Shown piece after piece: positions 1-7,926 of a stretch of DNA of 30,638 nt. Numbering within the stretch: position 1 is the first letter of the stretch; every line of letters begins with the position of its first letter. This DNA comes from a virus, in the IMG/VR virus record IMGVR_UViG_3300044991_001372, positions 1 through 30,638 of that record; one strand, written 5' to 3'. Below the pieces are notes generated by a model, which saw nothing but the letters and a program-made list of their open reading frames with translations, did no database searches and was not told the DNA's origin. A program made the translations under genes and the position numbers.

Positions 1-1
1 C

Positions 2-274
2 AGTTTAAGTCAAACTTTATATGGAATTCCTCAGGATAAATTTATTGGTGATGAAAATAGCATTCTTAATAAAACATACCCTGTTGTGAGGGGCGACGAA
101 TTAATGGCGTTGCTTAGAAAAATGTTCTCATATGTTACAGGACACGTTCATCCGGTTGCGACAATGGCTCCTGTTCCGGTTGCTGCTGGTAATGGACAAA
201 CAACCGCAGAAATCAACGCAATTCTTGCGGATGCAGAAAATACAATATTAAATCAAAATATTAGAATTAATTGA
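2..274 (+). CDS. C-terminal end of a tail/baseplate-type structural protein (partial)
   Basis: The frame is open from base 2, so this is the 3' part (about 90 residues) of a gene beginning outside the window. A GTG at 86 lies in the middle of the frame and is not a convincing start. The visible tail contains VRGDELMALLRKMFSYVTGH followed by HPV and a Pro/Val/Ala/Gly-rich stretch, then an Ala/Asn-rich helix ending NQNIRIN. Such endings resemble phage virion proteins of the baseplate or tail, but I cannot name the family. The next structural gene follows 22 bases later on the same strand, consistent with a late virion operon. Confidence 0.6.
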   Translation, partial: SLSQTLYGIPQDKFIGDENSILNKTYPVVRGDELMALLRKMFSYVTGHVHPVATMAPVPVAAGNGQTTAEINAILADAENTILNQNIRIN

Positions 275-290
275 TATTTATATATAAAAC
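275..290 (+). promoter_or_regulatory. ATATTTATA-type late element before the 492-aa structural gene
   Basis: ATATTTATATATAA lies 14 bases upstream of the ATG at 297. The same core recurs a short distance upstream of many virion genes in this window and always reads TATTTAT on the sense strand. It may be a phage late promoter core. No Shine-Dalgarno sequence is present between it and the start. Confidence 0.4.
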
Positions 291-296
291 ATTTAT

Positions 297-1775
297 ATGT
301 CAATTATTAATTCATATTTCAGCAAGAACAATACACTTATTTCAAATAGTTTCACCAATACAGGTAGAAATCCTGTTATGGAACTATTCTATGGTAATGT
401 AGCAACAACTCAATACCCAAACAATTATAGCCGTTTCATCTTTGATATAGACCTAACTTTATTAAAAGAGAAAATTTTTGATGGTACTATAACTACTGGA
501 TGTACAGATACTATCACACACACATTAAGAATGACAAACACCTCAACATTTGATGTGGAATTGTTAAACACACTCACGTCTCAAATGAGAATGAGAGCCA
601 CTTCATTTGATTTAATCTTATTTAGAATCCCTTATTTGAATAATGACCCATCAACACCCCAACTTTGGGATGAAGGTGTTGGTTATGATTTTGCTGATTT
701 AGTTTACAAATACAGTGAATCAGATAGAAGTTTTTCAGATAGACCATCAAATTGGTTTCAAACAACAACAATTGGTGTTTGGGAACAACCAGGAATTTAC
801 AATAACAAAAATTTAGGACCGATTCCTTTTAGCGGAATTACTATAGTTGACACTCAACATTTTGAATTTGGTAATGAAAACATTGTTTTTGATATGACAA
901 ATGAAATTAATGGTATGTTAAACGGTACAATACCAAATGTGTCAGGGTGGGGAATAGCTTATAAACCTCAAGTTGAAAACCTTACGGGTCTTACAAATAA
1001 CTACGAGGTTCAATTTTTTACTAGACACACACAGACATTTTATGAACCATATCTTGAAACAAATTATAATGATTTAATTGAGGATGATAGAAATCAATTT
1101 ACGTTAGGTAGAGTTAATAAATTGTATTTATATTTATTTGACAATGGGAACCCAATCAATTTAGATTACACCCCAAAGGTTGATATTTTAGATATGATGG
1201 GAGATGTTATTCCCGGACTATCGGGGTTAACGACATGTCAAAGAACTCGAGGAGTTTATGAAGTTGTTATACCACCACTTATGGGGTATAAAACACCGTG
1301 TATGTTTTCAGATAGATGGTACGATATAAGTTATAATAACTTTCCATTACCTCAAGTATTAAATGATTTTACGTTACAACCATTAAAAAACGCAATTCAA
1401 ATGGGTGTAGTATCGGCAAATCCTTTATTATATGGTTTTGATTTTTATGGTCTAAAACAAAATGAAGAAATTGTGAATACGGATACTCGTAAAGTGGGTG
1501 TTATAGTTAAACAAGCTTATACCACACAAAATTTATTATTAAATGTTGATGCTTCATATAGAATCTACGTTAAAGAAGGAACAACAGAAGTGCAAGTTCA
1601 GGGATGGACAAAAATTAATAGAACCCCTAATGAATACTATTTTATATTTGACACTAGAGATAAAATACCTAACGAATATTTTATTGATATACAAGTAATT
1701 AGCAGTGGGGAAATAAACACATACAAACGACAAATTAAATTTCAAGTAGTAAATACAAAGTATTTGCAATTGTAA
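297..1775 (+). CDS. Beta-rich virion structural protein (DNRLRE-like N-terminal part)
   Basis: 492 residues, no signal peptide or membrane segment. The N-terminal ~260 residues have the pattern of DNRLRE-type beta-sandwich proteins: alternating hydrophobic strands, a WGIAYKPQ segment, then a FFTRHTQTFYEPYLETNY segment resembling the family's terminal 'F-S/T-R-E-x(n)-P-Y-L-x-v-x-Y' signature. The C-terminal half is also strand-rich and includes a dense run of short beta repeats near residues 400-490. It sits between a tail-like gene and a small Cys-containing gene and is probably an adhesin-like or decorating part of the tail or baseplate. The ATG at 297 is the first start after the previous stop. 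The function is inferred from pattern and position, not from a confident family match. Confidence 0.6.
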   Translation: MSIINSYFSKNNTLISNSFTNTGRNPVMELFYGNVATTQYPNNYSRFIFDIDLTLLKEKIFDGTITTGCTDTITHTLRMTNTSTFDVELLNTLTSQMRMRATSFDLILFRIPYLNNDPSTPQLWDEGVGYDFADLVYKYSESDRSFSDRPSNWFQTTTIGVWEQPGIYNNKNLGPIPFSGITIVDTQHFEFGNENIVFDMTNEINGMLNGTIPNVSGWGIAYKPQVENLTGLTNNYEVQFFTRHTQTFYEPYLETNYNDLIEDDRNQFTLGRVNKLYLYLFDNGNPINLDYTPKVDILDMMGDVIPGLSGLTTCQRTRGVYEVVIPPLMGYKTPCMFSDRWYDISYNNFPLPQVLNDFTLQPLKNAIQMGVVSANPLLYGFDFYGLKQNEEIVNTDTRKVGVIVKQAYTTQNLLLNVDASYRIYVKEGTTEVQVQGWTKINRTPNEYYFIFDTRDKIPNEYFIDIQVISSGEINTYKRQIKFQVVNTKYLQL

Positions 1776-1777
1776 TA

Positions 1778-1790
1778 TATTTATAAATAA
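1778..1790 (+). promoter_or_regulatory. ATATTTATA-type late element before the 126-aa gene
   Basis: ATATTTATAAATA ends 5 bases before the ATG at 1796 and overlaps no coding sequence. If the core works as a -10-like element, the transcript would carry a leader of only a few bases. There is no Shine-Dalgarno sequence. Confidence 0.45.
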
Positions 1791-1795
1791 AAAAG

Positions 1796-2176
1796 ATGGA
1801 AGAATTAAATATTATAGTAACAGCAACGACTTGTGGTGGAGAAATGACACAAGTTATTATTTTACCACCAGGTGAAATTAATTTTGATAAAATATATCAA
1901 TTACCAACAGGGTATTGCGTAACATTAACTTCAGGTGAAACAACAACACAATTTGCAAACTCAATGTTAAGTTACGGACCATTTGATACTTGTGACGAAT
2001 GTGCGATACCATTTAGTGCAAACACAGGTGGTAATGGTGGTTTAATTTGTGAAGATGACTGTAATGGTGGAAACATACTAATCAACCCACCACGTCCTGT
2101 TTACACAAATGGACAAAATAAAGCGATTGTACAATTAAATGCGGTCACAATTGGCGGAAATGGATTAAACTCATAA
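1796..2176 (+). CDS. Small Cys-containing probable virion protein
   Basis: 126 residues with six cysteines, including a TCDEC pair and a CEDDC pair separated by a Gly/Asn-rich segment (NTGGNGG). There is no signal peptide, so structural disulfides or a metal site in the virion are possible but not shown. The C-terminus is rich in Asn, Gly and Pro. It lies 20 bases after a structural gene and 4 bases before the next gene, so it is probably co-expressed with the tail-side structural group. I do not recognise the family. Confidence 0.55.
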   Translation: MEELNIIVTATTCGGEMTQVIILPPGEINFDKIYQLPTGYCVTLTSGETTTQFANSMLSYGPFDTCDECAIPFSANTGGNGGLICEDDCNGGNILINPPRPVYTNGQNKAIVQLNAVTIGGNGLNS

Positions 2177-2180
2177 TCAT

Positions 2181-2678
2181 ATGAAAAAAGTAATTAAACT
2201 ATCTGAATCAAAACTTACTGAATTAGTTAAACGAATCATGTCTGAACAAGATAATGAAAGATATATGTTTTTCAGTAATTTAGAACAAATTCATAGACAA
2301 ACAGGTTTGTTATTGGAATTAAATAAAAATACCGTTGAAGGTGTTTTAGATGGGGGTCATGATTGGGCTCAAGACCATTTATCAACAGCAAAAGAAAATA
2401 TTGACCAAGTTTTTGATTTCATGATGAATGAAACTAAAAATGAAGACAATATGAATGTTTTAGAACAGGACTACTCGACTGACGTTGAAAGACCCACAAG
2501 TGATAGAGAACGTCAAGCAAAATCTTTATTTGGTGACAAATATGGCGCATATATACCTAATGATGTTATTAGGTACATAAGAAAAAATCCTGCACAATTC
2601 TTTAAACGACTCTACCAAATGTATGGGGACAAAGCTTATGAATATTTAGATAAATCAAAAAATAAAGGGGAAAATTAA
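2181..2678 (+). CDS. Small protein with capsid-leader-like N-terminus
   Basis: 165 residues. The N-terminus KKVIKLSESKLTELVKRIMS followed by E-Q is nearly the same as that of the OmpA-like protein at 21267-22286 (IIRLTESEFYKIVKRVMNEQ), although the rest of the two proteins is unrelated. This looks like a transferable leader ending at a candidate gp21-type site after Glu22. The middle part (about residues 45-80) is an acidic amphipathic helix with GHDWAQDHLSTAKENIDQVF. The C-terminus is helical and basic (PAQFFKRLYQMYGDKAYEYL). It starts 4 bases after the previous stop without a Shine-Dalgarno sequence. A strong terminator overlaps its stop codon, ending this plus-strand unit. Function unknown; an internal virion protein is my inference. 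Confidence 0.6.
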   Translation: MKKVIKLSESKLTELVKRIMSEQDNERYMFFSNLEQIHRQTGLLLELNKNTVEGVLDGGHDWAQDHLSTAKENIDQVFDFMMNETKNEDNMNVLEQDYSTDVERPTSDRERQAKSLFGDKYGAYIPNDVIRYIRKNPAQFFKRLYQMYGDKAYEYLDKSKNKGEN

Positions 2679-2696
2679 ATTTCTCCTTTTTTTTTT
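2664..2696 (+). terminator. Intrinsic terminator after the 165-aa gene
   Basis: A 10-bp stem (AAAGGGGAAA pairing with TTTCTCCTTT, one G-U pair) with a 6-base loop is followed by a run of T to 2696. The stop codon of the preceding gene lies inside the hairpin. Confidence 0.75.
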
Positions 2697-2705
2697 ATAA
2701 AAATA

Positions 2706-2737
2706 TTTTTTATTCTCAAAAAATATAATTACATTTG
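2706..2737 (+). promoter_or_regulatory. Bacteroidota-type promoter for the 147-aa gene
   Basis: TACATTTG at 2730-2737 matches the Bacteroidota -7 consensus TAnnTTTG exactly. The -33 region is only a T-run (2706-2711), a weak match. The box lies 24 bases before the ATG at 2762 and just after a terminator, which supports a fresh transcript start. Confidence 0.55.
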
Positions 2738-2761
2738 TACTATAAATAAATCAAGTACATA

Positions 2762-3205
2762 ATGAAAAAAATATTTAAATTTTTTAAAAGATTGGTGATA
2801 AGACGTATTGTTAAATCAAGAAGTCAATTTGATTATCAAGACTCGGGACTATTAGGTGATGTACATATCTGCAAATCAATATGTCGTAAGTTAATAACTA
2901 GTGAGGGGTCTAAATTTTTAATTGCCCCCCTTTCATCACAAAGATATATTAAACATTCTGAATTAGGTATATTTGTTATTCTTGATGATAAAAAAATTAG
3001 TGTAATTAATCACGAATATTACTACAGTAATATTTTAATGTCTAACAGAGATTGGGAAAAATTAACTAAAATGTACGATACTAAAGTAGAACGTATTAGA
3101 CAAGAACTTAAAAATGAAATGAAGTCTCAAATCAAATATTCTTTAAAAAGTATTTTAGATAGAGTGGATAGTTCCAAAAAAATAAAAACCCCTACTGTAG
3201 AGTAA
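2762..3205 (+). CDS. Hypothetical basic protein
   Basis: 147 residues with a very basic N-terminus (KKIFKFFKRLVIRRIVKSR) that is amphipathic rather than a signal peptide and could bind nucleic acid or a membrane surface. The middle is strand-rich with YIKHSELGIFVILDDKKI, and the C-terminal third is a charged helix (TKVERIRQELKNEMKSQIKY). It has its own host-type promoter and an intrinsic terminator overlapping its end, so it is a monocistronic accessory gene, probably expressed early. No family recognised. Confidence 0.55.
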   Translation: MKKIFKFFKRLVIRRIVKSRSQFDYQDSGLLGDVHICKSICRKLITSEGSKFLIAPLSSQRYIKHSELGIFVILDDKKISVINHEYYYSNILMSNRDWEKLTKMYDTKVERIRQELKNEMKSQIKYSLKSILDRVDSSKKIKTPTVE

Positions 3206-3220
3206 GGGTTTCTTTATTTA
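3186..3220 (+). terminator. Intrinsic terminator after the 147-aa gene
   Basis: AAACCC (3186-3191) pairs with GGGTTT (3206-3211) and is followed by CTTTATTT. The hairpin overlaps the end of the coding sequence and lies between two convergent genes. Confidence 0.55.
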
Positions 3221-4207
3221 AAACATATCTTCTAATTTATCTAAATGTTTTTTAACTATATCTAAATCACTTATATCATTATAGGTCATTCCTTGTTTTT
3301 TTAACATCTGAACATGGTTATGTAATTGTGTCATCATTTGTCTAATCATCCCTGACATTGTCGGATAATTTTCAATCATCTTATCTAACGAATAAAGTTG
3401 TTCGGGTAAGTTTAAAACATCACCAATTTTCTTAACCCAATCTTTTCCATATCTATCGGCATCCATTTCCATATCCCAATAAATTTTATAGAACTCCTCA
3501 AAGTCTTCAATATCTCCCATATAAGAATCCTTCAAATCAAATTCCGACATTTGTTGTTCGTGTTTCAATTCGTGAAATAAAACATAAACAAATGACGCTA
3601 AATTAGAGAATGTCTCAGGGGAACATATTATAATCGCCTTACTTGTTCTTACACCTTTAAACCCTGTATTACAGGCATTCAACACTTTTATTACATACCC
3701 CCTATCTTGAGCATAATCTTTTATCTTACTCGCAATTAAATCAAACGCCTTATGTTTATCTTCAGGAATGTCTTTTCTAAATTTATCAATAACTCTTTCG
3801 TAATTTGAGGTGGTTTTTAGACCATTTGGGATGATATCTTCTAAAATGGTGTCTTTGGTTATCTCAAACCATTCCGTTACAATAGGGACAATTTTTTTAC
3901 CTTTACCGGGTGTTTGATTAAGCACCCCACCTTCTTCATCATTCTGTTCAGGATGTTTTTTTACGTATTTGGCAATTTTTCTTGATTCTTTCTCTATTTT
4001 AGATATTTTAGATTTTGGAGTACTCATCTCACCATCATAACTATCAAACGCTAATTCAGCACTATCATATTTTGATGTAGGTACAGTAAATGGTTGTAGT
4101 TGTTCTTTATTGAACAACCTAACACCCGGGCTCAAAGGAACTCTAACCGAACCTGACCCACCTGTACTAGTAGCCTCTTTAATTTGTCTTTTGATATTTT
4201 TATTCAT
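3218..4207 (-). CDS. HExxH zinc metalloprotease-like protein with capsid-leader N-terminus
   Basis: 329 residues from the ATG at 4207; an in-frame TTG at 4225 would add six residues but is a poorer start. FHELKHEQQ (His212, Glu213, His216) is a zincin HExxH motif, and EMDADRYG about 31 residues later offers the usual acidic third zinc ligand. The segment before the motif (SKAIIICSPETFSNLASFVY) fits the strand plus active-site helix of gluzincin-type folds. The N-terminus NIKRQIKEATSTGGSGS is strikingly like the processing region of this phage's capsid protein (FLINEATSDGSSGS). Cleavage by the prohead protease after Glu11 is therefore plausible. I infer a protease packaged in the head. It might instead act in virion assembly. 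Confidence 0.65.
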   Translation of the reverse strand: MNKNIKRQIKEATSTGGSGSVRVPLSPGVRLFNKEQLQPFTVPTSKYDSAELAFDSYDGEMSTPKSKISKIEKESRKIAKYVKKHPEQNDEEGGVLNQTPGKGKKIVPIVTEWFEITKDTILEDIIPNGLKTTSNYERVIDKFRKDIPEDKHKAFDLIASKIKDYAQDRGYVIKVLNACNTGFKGVRTSKAIIICSPETFSNLASFVYVLFHELKHEQQMSEFDLKDSYMGDIEDFEEFYKIYWDMEMDADRYGKDWVKKIGDVLNLPEQLYSLDKMIENYPTMSGMIRQMMTQLHNHVQMLKKQGMTYNDISDLDIVKKHLDKLEDMF

Positions 4208-4212
4208 ATACT

Positions 4213-4221
4213 TATAAATAT
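4213..4221 (-). promoter_or_regulatory. ATATTTATA element before the zincin gene
   Basis: On the minus strand ATATTTATA ends 5 bases before the ATG at 4207. With a -10-like geometry the transcript would start at or near the start codon, giving a nearly leaderless mRNA. Confidence 0.4.
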
Positions 4222-4235
4222 ACAAAATTTTAATT

Positions 4236-4466
4236 ATGGAACAACAACAAGAACTATTCGGAAAATTATTTAATACAATCCCATTGTATAATGAAGACCA
4301 TCTAGATGTATTACTATCAACAATGGATAAAGAACAATCAGTTTATATCCTAACTCAAGCCGTTAGCTTCGCTTTCCATTCAGGGATATTTTCATTGGGT
4401 GAATCTGAAATTATATCAAAATCAATTAGAACATTAAATAAAATTGAGAAAGATGTTGTGGAATAA
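4236..4466 (+). CDS. Small hypothetical protein
   Basis: 76 residues, mostly predicted helix, starting EQQQELFGKLFNTIPLYNED and ending KSIRTLNKIEKDVVE. No signal peptide, membrane segment or known motif. It is divergent from the zincin gene with only 28 bases between starts and is followed by a separate promoter for the next gene. AT-rich leader without a Shine-Dalgarno sequence. Function unknown. Confidence 0.5.
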   Translation: MEQQQELFGKLFNTIPLYNEDHLDVLLSTMDKEQSVYILTQAVSFAFHSGIFSLGESEIISKSIRTLNKIEKDVVE

Positions 4467-4486
4467 ATAATTTATATTTACATTTG
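4456..4486 (+). promoter_or_regulatory. Bacteroidota-type promoter for a secreted protein gene
   Basis: TTG at 4456-4458, a 20-base spacer, then TACATTTG at 4479-4486. This is a full match to the host sigma-A-type consensus (TTG, 19-21 bases, TAnnTTTG), 20 bases before the ATG at 4507. Confidence 0.7.
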
Positions 4487-4506
4487 TGAAATAAAATACA
4501 AACACT

Positions 4507-4779
4507 ATGAAAAAAATATTCTTATCACTTTTACTTATTGTAAGTCTATCCTCATTTGCTCAAGATAACCTAAAACCAAAAAACATTGATAAAGGTATCA
4601 ATGTCTTGTTAGATTCGTTATCCAATGTTTATAATGTTAAAGTGGGGGCTGTCATTGTTAATGATTACCCAAACTTAAGAACAACAACAATTGTTTATGT
4701 TAAAAATGGTGAATTGGTTAAAAAAATTATTAAAACTGAAAAAAATCCACCAAAACGAGATATATTAAGTAAAAATTAA
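4507..4779 (+). CDS. Small exported protein with signal peptide
   Basis: 90 residues. The N-terminus KKIFLSLLLIVSLSSFAQ is a textbook Bacteroidota Sec signal peptide with probable signal peptidase I cleavage after SFA or FAQ. The mature part is about 70 residues, basic at its end (KIIKTEKNPPKRD), with two short strands (VGAVIVND, TTTIVYVKNGE). There is no lipoprotein Cys. A strong host-type promoter precedes it, so it is probably made early from the host polymerase and acts in the periplasm or envelope, for example in superinfection exclusion; that role is speculation. The stop overlaps the end of the convergent OmpA-like gene by 4 bases. Confidence 0.65.
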   Translation: MKKIFLSLLLIVSLSSFAQDNLKPKNIDKGINVLLDSLSNVYNVKVGAVIVNDYPNLRTTTIVYVKNGELVKKIIKTEKNPPKRDILSKN

Positions 4780-5933
4780 ATTGTTTTATTACACAGTGCT
4801 GTAACACTATATCCGGTTTTAATTGTATCAGTACCAATTGGTGAGTAAACCCTAACAATTGATTCTCCTGATGAACTATTGAAATTTATTTTAATAGGTG
4901 ACTGACCTATTGTATAAAGAACAAATTCTTTAACACCTTTATTACAAAGTTTTTGAAGGTCTTTTAAAGCATATTCCACTTCAACTCCACCTCTTTTAAA
5001 TGTTTTTGCTTTGGATGGGTCAACTAAAAGTTGTTCCAATAACTCCTGATAATTATTTGCCGTTATTTTTACAAGTTTATCACCACTAACCGACACATTA
5101 TTTCTTGAATTTATAAGTGTTAATTGATAAACGTATAATGGAACCCATTTAAAATCAACATATTTATGTGGTCTCGTCGTCACATAACCAGTGTCTTGAA
5201 TTACCTCTTCCCCCTTATTAAGAACAACTAATCTATCAGGAATAGTTCCGGTATCAAAAGTTACAACACCATTACCGTATAATTTTTCATTAGTTAATAC
5301 ATAATTAAGACTTGCGTCTCCTTGACCTGCCTCAATTTTCATACCATCCCAATCACAAATATCTTTGGAATCTTTATCTTTAACTTCCCCCGTTCCTTTA
5401 ATATCAAAATTAACAAACTGTTCTTGTTTGTATAATTTAATTTTTTCAGGGTTTTTATTATCACCTTTAGTCTTATTATAAGATGTTTTACCTAATGTAA
5501 CTTGACTAACATCTGTTGGTACTTGTATCGTTAAAACACCATTCTTAATTAAATCAGGGAATATTTCTTGAAAATATTTTTTAACAGAATTTGCTCTCGC
5601 CAACGCCAAACTTCCCTTCGTCTCATATCCCTTAGGATTTGTTACATTTGATTCTCCGGATGTTATATTAACTATAAATGTCTTACCACCGTTATCTTTA
5701 ATAAATTTGTCAATCTGAGGTTTCAACGCAATTATATCATTTTTAACAGTTGGGGAGTCAATCTGACCAAACCCAAATTTATCTCCAACACTTTGTATTG
5801 GGAATTCAGTACTAGTTAACGATTGTTTTGTGGAAACTTGCTCCAAGTTTAAATATTGTCGTTTTGTAGCACCTTCGTGAAGATTCATTATTCTATTTCT
5901 TTCCTCACTAGATATCTCAAATAAATTATTCAT
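4776..5933 (-). CDS. OmpA-like domain protein with capsid-leader N-terminus
   Basis: 385 residues. The first ~32 residues (NLFEISSEERNRIMNLHEGA then LNLEQ) share a pattern with the 83-aa protein at 28456-28707 (NLFNDISQEEKNTILEMHSG) and offer candidate prohead-protease sites at LHE|G (Glu20) and LNLE|Q. Residues ~70-150 resemble an OmpA C-terminal (peptidoglycan-binding-like) fold: a glycine/serine segment (NITSGESNVT) and an ALARANSVKKYF helix matching the family's 'LS-x-x-RA-x-x-V' helix. The C-terminal half is beta-rich and unrecognised. No signal peptide, so it is not an ordinary envelope OmpA protein. I infer a virion protein that contacts the cell wall during infection. Confidence 0.55.
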   Translation of the reverse strand: MNNLFEISSEERNRIMNLHEGATKRQYLNLEQVSTKQSLTSTEFPIQSVGDKFGFGQIDSPTVKNDIIALKPQIDKFIKDNGGKTFIVNITSGESNVTNPKGYETKGSLALARANSVKKYFQEIFPDLIKNGVLTIQVPTDVSQVTLGKTSYNKTKGDNKNPEKIKLYKQEQFVNFDIKGTGEVKDKDSKDICDWDGMKIEAGQGDASLNYVLTNEKLYGNGVVTFDTGTIPDRLVVLNKGEEVIQDTGYVTTRPHKYVDFKWVPLYVYQLTLINSRNNVSVSGDKLVKITANNYQELLEQLLVDPSKAKTFKRGGVEVEYALKDLQKLCNKGVKEFVLYTIGQSPIKINFNSSSGESIVRVYSPIGTDTIKTGYSVTALCNKTI

Positions 5934-5945
5934 ATTTTTCTTTTC

Positions 5946-5954
5946 ATATAAATA
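5946..5954 (-). promoter_or_regulatory. TATTTATA-type element before the OmpA-like gene
   Basis: The minus strand reads TATTTATAT, ending about 12 bases before the ATG at 5933. Same core as before other virion genes; no Shine-Dalgarno sequence. Confidence 0.35.
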
Positions 5955-5990
5955 CCTCAGTATCTATAAAACCAAATACATAAGCATAAA

Positions 5991-6015
5991 AAAAAGGGAC
6001 ATATAGTCCCTTTTT
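5991..6015 (-). terminator. Intrinsic terminator of the major capsid gene
   Basis: A 10-bp perfect stem (AAAAAGGGAC / GTCCCTTTTT) with a 5-base loop lies just after the capsid gene. Read on the minus strand it ends in a long T-run. The upstream A-run and downstream T-run would make it work in both directions. Confidence 0.8.
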
Positions 6016-6037
6016 CTTAAATATTTTAAGAGTTTGA

Positions 6038-7894
6038 TTATCTCAATTCTCTTAAATCGAATGTTCTAACACCATCAACTGTGATACGTCCGTAGAAACG
6101 GTTATTAACCATTTTCTTAGCGTAACGAGTCATTATACCTTTGATAGGTGTAAAGTTGAATGGGTTGTACATTGTTGGAGTTAATTGTAATGGTACATAC
6201 GGTGCGTAGATGTAACCTGTGTCTAACAATGATGTTCCTTTGTGTCCAATTAACACTTGGTTAGCTGGGAAGTAAGGGTCACGGTAAACTTGGTAACGTC
6301 CTGCTAATGTTCCTACTCTTTCAATACCCATATTATATTGGTCTTGTTCAGGAGAAGCGTTAGATACGTGGAAGTACTCTAAATCATCAAAGATAGCAGA
6401 AACCTCAGAAGATACAACAATCCAGTTTGCTCCACCTCTTAAAGTAGATTTGTGGATTTGTGCAGACAATTGGTTGATTGCTGTAATTAATGTTTGGTTC
6501 CAATCTTTTTGAGTGTAAGAAGTTACTTGAGAAATTCTTCTCCAACCATTGTAATCCCATCTCAAATTCCATGCAGCGCCTTTACGTAAATCTCTTAAGA
6601 TTTCACGGTCAATTTCTGCAGCAACTTGCTCAGATAATAAAGCTGTTAATTCAGCCTCAGCATCGATGTTGTGGAAAGCCGCAACGTCTTGAGCTAACTC
6701 AGGAGACCATTGTGCTCTTAATTTTCTTTCTGTAACAGATACAGTAACTGAATCTAAGTCGAAAGAAACCTCACCGATTTTATCTTCAAATTCTAATTCT
6801 TCGTAACGTCTGAAAACAGCGTTGAAAGCAGTTCCTGATACAGCTTCAGTAATAGTTGTACCTGTGTAACCATCTAATGATGTAGAATCACAATCAGCAC
6901 ATACTGGACAAGATAAATCAACTTCTAACCAAATACAACCATCAACGTCACATACATTTTTGAATGAACCACCGTTACCAGTAGATGCAAATGTTGTTTG
7001 AGTTGTGTTACCATATTTCACAATACCTTTACCATATATTTGAGTTACAACTCTAAATAATAAAGCTCCTGTAGAAACTGTACATGGTGAAGTAGCATCA
7101 ACTGTTAAACCATTTCCTGTATAGATAACTAAATCAGATAAGAATGATTCTGTATCCATTTCGTTACCATCAGGTCCGATTAATTTTCCAGCTCCTGTGT
7201 CAGCAAAACCACACATTTTAATGATAACTTTTCTTGTGTTACCTGAAGCGATTACAAATGCTCCGTCAGTTGTTCCTGAAATATTAGCATTAACTAAAAC
7301 TCCACCTGTCCATTTTTGGATAGTTGTTGAAGCTGTGATAGCTGACCAACGACCTTTAGAATAATCAAATAATCCTGGTGGGTCTAAACTTGGTTCGTTA
7401 CCTTCGTAGAATAAATCATAAAGATTTTTTTCATACACTGGGTTGTTAGTTCCTGAACCTGTTGTGTAACCTTCACTTGGAGAACCTGGATAATTTCCTG
7501 GAGACCCGATTGGTGCGTAGTGCTCACCTGAATACTGACCGTCAATACCGTCTTTGTATCCTTGAATTTTTGGTACAAAGTAGAATAATTTACCGATTGG
7601 TAAGTTCATAGCTTGTACAGAAACGATATCATTCGCTAATAATTTAGAGAATACTCTTCTTACGATAGGAAATACAACAGTTTCAAATGAACCTGAAGAC
7701 CCGTCAGAAGTTGCTTCGTTTATTAAGAAAGACGCTTGATTCTCATATAATTGAGCTACGTTTTCTCTTAAGTGACCTTTAAGACCTTCTAGAAATCCTA
7801 ATTTGTCCCATTTGTTGATTGTGTCTTCTTTAATAACTTTAAGGTGTTTTAACCCGATGTTACCAACTAGACCTGATTCTAATAATGCTCCCAT
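6038..7894 (-). CDS. Major capsid protein, T4 gp23-like
   Basis: 618 residues; T4 gp23 has 521. The core around residues 390-430, with QWSPELAQDVAAFHNIDAE then AELTALL and EIDREI, matches the gp23 helix region, and the C-terminus has GRYQVYRDPYF and YAPYVPLQLTP as in gp23. A gp23-like propeptide is present: ENQASFLINEA gives a predicted gp21 cleavage after Glu60, corresponding to T4 Glu65. The extra length lies mainly in an insertion (about residues 140-350) that carries seven cysteines, five of them clustered (Cys315, 320, 329, 332, 335). The gene is GC-richer than its neighbours, as expected for high expression. It is the last head gene before a terminator. Confidence 0.93.
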   Translation of the reverse strand: MGALLESGLVGNIGLKHLKVIKEDTINKWDKLGFLEGLKGHLRENVAQLYENQASFLINEATSDGSSGSFETVVFPIVRRVFSKLLANDIVSVQAMNLPIGKLFYFVPKIQGYKDGIDGQYSGEHYAPIGSPGNYPGSPSEGYTTGSGTNNPVYEKNLYDLFYEGNEPSLDPPGLFDYSKGRWSAITASTTIQKWTGGVLVNANISGTTDGAFVIASGNTRKVIIKMCGFADTGAGKLIGPDGNEMDTESFLSDLVIYTGNGLTVDATSPCTVSTGALLFRVVTQIYGKGIVKYGNTTQTTFASTGNGGSFKNVCDVDGCIWLEVDLSCPVCADCDSTSLDGYTGTTITEAVSGTAFNAVFRRYEELEFEDKIGEVSFDLDSVTVSVTERKLRAQWSPELAQDVAAFHNIDAEAELTALLSEQVAAEIDREILRDLRKGAAWNLRWDYNGWRRISQVTSYTQKDWNQTLITAINQLSAQIHKSTLRGGANWIVVSSEVSAIFDDLEYFHVSNASPEQDQYNMGIERVGTLAGRYQVYRDPYFPANQVLIGHKGTSLLDTGYIYAPYVPLQLTPTMYNPFNFTPIKGIMTRYAKKMVNNRFYGRITVDGVRTFDLRELR

Positions 7895-7926
7895 TTTTTT
7901 TGGTTTTTATTAATTTTTATTTATTT

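Noticed and set aside
4205-4240. TATAAATA on the plus strand before the 76-aa gene as a T4-type late promoter
   Set aside because: The same bases read ATATTTATA toward the zincin gene, matching the orientation seen at the other late genes; the T4 orientation is not supported elsewhere.
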